A stretch of DNA of 17,043 bases from Angelobacter sp036502105 (GTDB taxonomy: Bacteria > Acidobacteriota > Terriglobia > Terriglobales > Acidobacteriaceae), in NCBI GenBank assembly GCA_036502105.1, contig DASXZE010000168.1, positions 1-17,043 on the forward strand. Reading direction: 5' to 3'. The notes under the pieces are model-generated. The model was not told where the DNA came from. It was given only the letters and a program-made list of their open reading frames with translations, and ran no database searches. Positions 14,549 to 17,043 of this stretch are shown here, in pieces; position 1 is the first letter of the stretch; every line of letters starts with the position of its first letter. The position numbers and the translations under genes were made by a program.

Positions 14549-14668
14549 GAGTGTCGGGCCTACGCTCGCTCCTTTTATCAACAAATTCATAGGTAAACTC
14601 ATGCTGCGGCGGCAGCTCCATAAATTCAGAAACACGGGTTTCAGGAAAACACTTTTAGGAAAAAACCA

Positions 14669-15748
14669 ATGTTTGAACGCTTAAATCAAATCGAAAGCAA
14701 ATACGACGAACTCAACAAGGCGCTCTCTTCCGCGGAAGTAATCAATGATTCGTCGCGCTACCAAAAGACCGCGAAGGCCCACAGCGAAGTGGCGGAGATC
14801 GTGGAGAAGTATCGCGAATACAAAGACCTGAGCCGCGGCATTGAAGAGAGCAAGGCCATGGTGGCTGAAGAGACCGATGCCGAGCTGCGCACCTACGCGC
14901 AGGAAGAACTGGCTCGGCTGGGCGAGCGGCTGGCCCAGGTGGAAAGTGACTTGAAGCTGCTGCTGGTGCCGAAAGATCCGAATGATGAGAAGAACGTGGT
15001 AGTGGAAATCCGCGCCGGCACGGGCGGCGACGAAGCCACCCTCTTTGCCGCAGAAATGTTCCGCATGTACAGCCGCTATGCGGAAGCGCAGCGCTGGAAG
15101 GTGGAGGTGCTTTCCACCTCTGAGTCCGGCGTGGGCGGCCTGAAGGAAGTCATCGCCATTATTGAAGGCAAGGGCGTGTATTCGCGGATGAAGTATGAGA
15201 GCGGAGTGCATCGCGTGCAACGCGTGCCGGCCACCGAGCAGCAAGGCCGCGTACACACTTCTGCCGTCACGGTTGCGGTACTGCCAGAAGTGGAAGATGT
15301 TGACATAAAGATTGAAGCCAAAGACTTGCGCATTGATACTTTCTGCTCGTCAGGTCCCGGTGGACAGTCAGTCAATACCACGTATTCCGCCGTCCGCATT
15401 ACGCACCTGCCGACGAACACCGTGGTGAGCTGCCAGGACGAAAAGTCGCAGATCAAGAACCGCGAAAAAGGTATGCGCGTGCTGCGCGCCCGCCTGTATG
15501 AGAAAGAAATGGATCGGCAGCAGCAGGCTCTGGCCAAAGAACGCAAAGCCCAGGTAGGTACCGGCGACCGCAGCGAGAAGATCCGAACTTATAACTTCCC
15601 ACAAAACCGCATGACCGACCATCGCATTGGACTTACCCTGCACCAGCTCACCGATGTAATGGATGGCAAGCTGCAGCCGGTCCTGGATGCACTGTCAACG
15701 CATTATCAGTCAGAAAAATTGAAACAGGAAGCGGAAGTTGGGGCGTAA
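14669..15748 (+). CDS. prfA: Peptide chain release factor 1
   Basis: Recognises UAA and UAG stop codons in the ribosomal A site and triggers peptide release. 359 residues, the normal length. Domain order: N-terminal helical domain (1-100), with coiled-coil character about 35-100; the RAGTGGDEA segment (115-123); the RF1-specific anticodon-like tripeptide P187-A188-T189 in VQRVPATEQQGRVHTS, which separates it from RF2 (SPF); and the catalytic G231-G232-Q233 in SSGPGGQSVNTT. The Gln is the methylation target of PrmC, encoded downstream. The C-terminal RTYNFPQNRMTDHRIG is also standard. ATG 14669 has AGGA 8 nt upstream. It is followed after 32 bp by the small DUF7336-like gene. No programmed frameshift signal is visible, as expected for prfA rather than prfB. 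Confidence 0.98.
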   Translation: MFERLNQIESKYDELNKALSSAEVINDSSRYQKTAKAHSEVAEIVEKYREYKDLSRGIEESKAMVAEETDAELRTYAQEELARLGERLAQVESDLKLLLVPKDPNDEKNVVVEIRAGTGGDEATLFAAEMFRMYSRYAEAQRWKVEVLSTSESGVGGLKEVIAIIEGKGVYSRMKYESGVHRVQRVPATEQQGRVHTSAVTVAVLPEVEDVDIKIEAKDLRIDTFCSSGPGGQSVNTTYSAVRITHLPTNTVVSCQDEKSQIKNREKGMRVLRARLYEKEMDRQQQALAKERKAQVGTGDRSEKIRTYNFPQNRMTDHRIGLTLHQLTDVMDGKLQPVLDALSTHYQSEKLKQEAEVGA

Positions 15749-15756
15749 TTTGTTTT

Positions 15757-15772
15757 CTCGCCAACGGGCGAG
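15757..15772 (+). promoter_or_regulatory. Small hairpin in the prfA-DUF7336 gap
   Basis: CTCGCC (15757-15762) and GGCGAG (15767-15772) form a perfect 6-bp stem with an AACG loop, 8 nt before the ATG of the next gene. No T run follows, so it is not a terminator. It could mask the weak ribosome-binding site or mark an mRNA end. Confidence 0.35.
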
Positions 15773-15780
15773 CTTCGAAT

Positions 15781-16002
15781 ATGAGCAATAAGGTTCATCT
15801 GCTTTGGTTTGTTAAAGAAATGCCGGAAGGCGTCGATGACGCCGAACTCCTGATTGGAGTGTATTCTTCGGAAGAGGAAGCCCAGGCTGCCATTGAGCGT
15901 GTAAAAAATGAGCGGGGGTTTGTGGAATTTCAAGAAGGATTCCAAGTTCATTCGTATGAAATAAATCGCGACCACTGGACCGAAGGCTTCATAGTTGACT
16001 AA
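15781..16002 (+). CDS. Small DUF7336-like protein
   Basis: A 73-residue soluble acidic protein that appears to be a one-domain DUF7336 member; the match is from memory of the family pattern. It opens with KVHLLWFVKEM, then DDAELLIGVYSSEEEAQAAIERV (residues 19-41, strand then helix, read in parts), GF near 46-47, and ends with FQVHSYEINRDHWTEGFI. The C-terminal DHWTEGF stretch is the most distinctive part. No catalytic set is visible and function is unknown; similar domains look like small stand-alone modules. It lies 32 bp after prfA and 106 bp before prmC on the same strand, so it may be co-transcribed. A hairpin sits just before the ATG and the Shine-Dalgarno is weak. Confidence 0.82.
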   Translation: MSNKVHLLWFVKEMPEGVDDAELLIGVYSSEEEAQAAIERVKNERGFVEFQEGFQVHSYEINRDHWTEGFIVD

Positions 16003-16108
16003 ATTCAGGGGCCATTCCTCGACGCAACTCGGCTTGAAGGTACCTATCTTGTTGTGATTCTTTTTTTATTGGGCTCCTGATAAACTTTCTGCGCTCGCCT
16101 CGCTCCTT

Positions 16109-16975
16109 ATGCAGCTTAAACAGGCCGTTGATTTCGCGCACGAACTCTTCGTCGAAAATGATGTGCCTTCGCCACGGCTGAACGCCGAGCTGCTGCTCAT
16201 GTTTGCCTTGAACTGCGAGCGCTCTTATCTCTACGCCCATCCTGAACGCGCGCTCACCACAGACGAACAATCCCGCTTTGATGAGGTCATACGCGAGCGC
16301 GCCCGAGGATGCCCTACGCAGTACATCACCGGACACCAGGAATTCTGGGGGCTGGATCTGTTGGTTTCGCCCGCGGTGCTGATTCCGCGGCCAGAAACCG
16401 AACACCTCGTGGAAACGGTGCTTGAGCTGGTCAAAGAGTATCGCTTTGATGGGCCGGGCAAGCTGCGGATGGTTGACGTGGGCACCGGCTCGGGATGCAT
16501 CGCCTTGTCGGTGGCCAGCGAACTGCCACATATAGAAATTCATGCCTGCGATATCTCTGAAGACGCACTGGAGATTGCCCGCGTAAACGCTGCTCGTCTG
16601 GCTCTAGGCAATAAAGTATTGTTCCGTAAATCTGACCTGCTGTCGCTCTATGCAAACCAGCAATTCGATTTTGTTATCTCCAACCCACCGTATGTGGGTG
16701 AGAACGAAGCCGACAAAGTGCAAAAGCAAGTGCGTGAATTTGAACCGAAGATTGCTGTGTTCTCTGGTAAAGAAGGCATGGACATCTATCGCCGGCTCAT
16801 TCCTGAGGCGCACAATGCTTTGCGGCCGGGCGGCTGGTTTGTGACCGAGATTGGCTATTCCGAAGAAGAGAAAGTTCGTAGTCTGCTGGCGGGCTGGACA
16901 GCCATTCAAGTAACAGCCGACTTGCAAGGCATCCCGCGAGTGGTGGCGGCCAGAAAAATGGCAGCTCAAGAATAA
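16109..16975 (+). CDS. prmC: Release factor glutamine N5-methyltransferase
   Basis: Uses S-adenosylmethionine to methylate the GGQ glutamine of release factors, which speeds peptide release. 288 residues, usual length. N-terminal helical substrate-binding domain (1-75) with SPRLNAELLL (21-30). The methyltransferase domain contains VLIPRPETE (90-98), SAM-binding motif I VDVGTGSGC (122-130), the acidic motif II end CDIS (147-150), catalytic NPPYV (192-196), and a C-terminal LQGIPRVVAAR (272-282). ATG 16109 is used although no Shine-Dalgarno is visible; a shorter start would cut helix 1. The pairing with prfA, its substrate gene, supports the call. Upstream DNA has a run of seven T (16062-16068) without a stem. 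After the stop, 68 bp remain to the window edge. Confidence 0.97.
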   Translation: MQLKQAVDFAHELFVENDVPSPRLNAELLLMFALNCERSYLYAHPERALTTDEQSRFDEVIRERARGCPTQYITGHQEFWGLDLLVSPAVLIPRPETEHLVETVLELVKEYRFDGPGKLRMVDVGTGSGCIALSVASELPHIEIHACDISEDALEIARVNAARLALGNKVLFRKSDLLSLYANQQFDFVISNPPYVGENEADKVQKQVREFEPKIAVFSGKEGMDIYRRLIPEAHNALRPGGWFVTEIGYSEEEKVRSLLAGWTAIQVTADLQGIPRVVAARKMAAQE

Positions 16976-16989
16976 GCTGCCCACTTTCT

Positions 16990-17025
16990 CACACAGCAAA
17001 CTTATTGTCTTGTTACTTCTGTGTG
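16990..17025. repeat. Inverted repeat after prmC
   Basis: CACACAG (16990-16996) and CTGTGTG (17019-17025) are perfect 7-bp arms with a 22-nt spacer, 15 bp past the prmC stop. The long loop and lack of a T run make terminator function doubtful. Confidence 0.3.
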
Positions 17026-17043
17026 CTTTGCAGCACGCGCACC

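Larger units (their letters stand above)
14308..14668. other. Structured intergenic region, DUF1385 to prfA
   Basis: 361 bp with no convincing gene. It holds five consecutive potential hairpins: 14326-14349 (GC-rich, bulged), 14355-14373 (7 bp with a CGAA loop and one bulge), 14385-14406 (7 bp with one G-U), 14452-14491 and 14528-14545. After 14550 it is unstructured and AT-richer up to the prfA ribosome-binding site, and includes a CCTACGCTCGCTCC phrase. The region may be a termination zone, a structured prfA leader or a small RNA. Confidence 0.5.

Noticed and set aside
14681..15256. 191-codon minus-strand frame inside prfA
   Set aside because: Antisense to prfA; His/Leu-rich composition typical of a shadow frame.
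16062..16068. Run of seven T before prmC
   Set aside because: No stem of useful length ends at the run, so it is not called a terminator.
15989..16543. 184-codon minus-strand frame antisense to prmC
   Set aside because: Overlaps the clear PrmC motifs on the other strand and has no recognisable domain.

Overview
The window reads as a piece of a bacterial chromosome, most likely an acidobacterium of the Koribacter/Terriglobia type. This is an inference from three things: the DUF1385-prfA-prmC gene order, secreted Q/P/T-rich proteins ending in a small-residue membrane segment, and intergenic DNA full of short degenerate tandem repeats. No rRNA, tRNA, insertion sequence, phage gene or CRISPR array was found. 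Sixteen protein genes are supported, one of them cut by the left edge.

Region 1 (1-3387, + strand) holds two steps of de novo purine synthesis: the 3' part of purL and a complete purF with a 4Fe-4S-type cysteine set. A 237-bp repeat-rich spacer lies between them.

Region 2 (8658 down to 3632, - strand) is the least ordinary part. It is a tight six-gene run with junctions of -14, +11, -4, +39 and +54 bp. In transcription order: a sugar-nucleotidyltransferase-like protein whose catalytic signatures look eroded but whose beta-helix is kept; a STAS protein with alanine at the usual phospho-serine position; a Wzx/MATE-like flippase; an unrecognised soluble protein with an EGNHR motif; a secreted Q/P-rich protein with a C-terminal membrane segment; and a thymidylate-kinase-fold P-loop kinase. 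The likely theme is synthesis or export of a surface glycan under post-translational control. No glycosyltransferase is visible, so the pathway must be completed elsewhere.

Region 3 (8659-11426): a 365-bp spacer has an intrinsic terminator with no annotated gene upstream of it on that strand, which suggests a small RNA or an attenuated leader. Then come ogt (DNA alkylation repair, probably leaderless), a convergent secreted BON-domain protein, and a divergent CDF metal exporter.

Region 4 (11423-16975): an ATP-dependent DNA ligase converges on the CDF gene, and both stop codons lie in one CTAG. Divergent from the ligase run DUF1385, prfA, a 73-aa DUF7336-like protein and prmC. PrmC methylates the GGQ glutamine of the release factor encoded by prfA, so these two are functionally paired. 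The 361-bp DUF1385-prfA spacer can form five consecutive hairpins, one with a 10-bp perfect stem.

All functional calls are from reading motifs and protein architecture; no database search was run.
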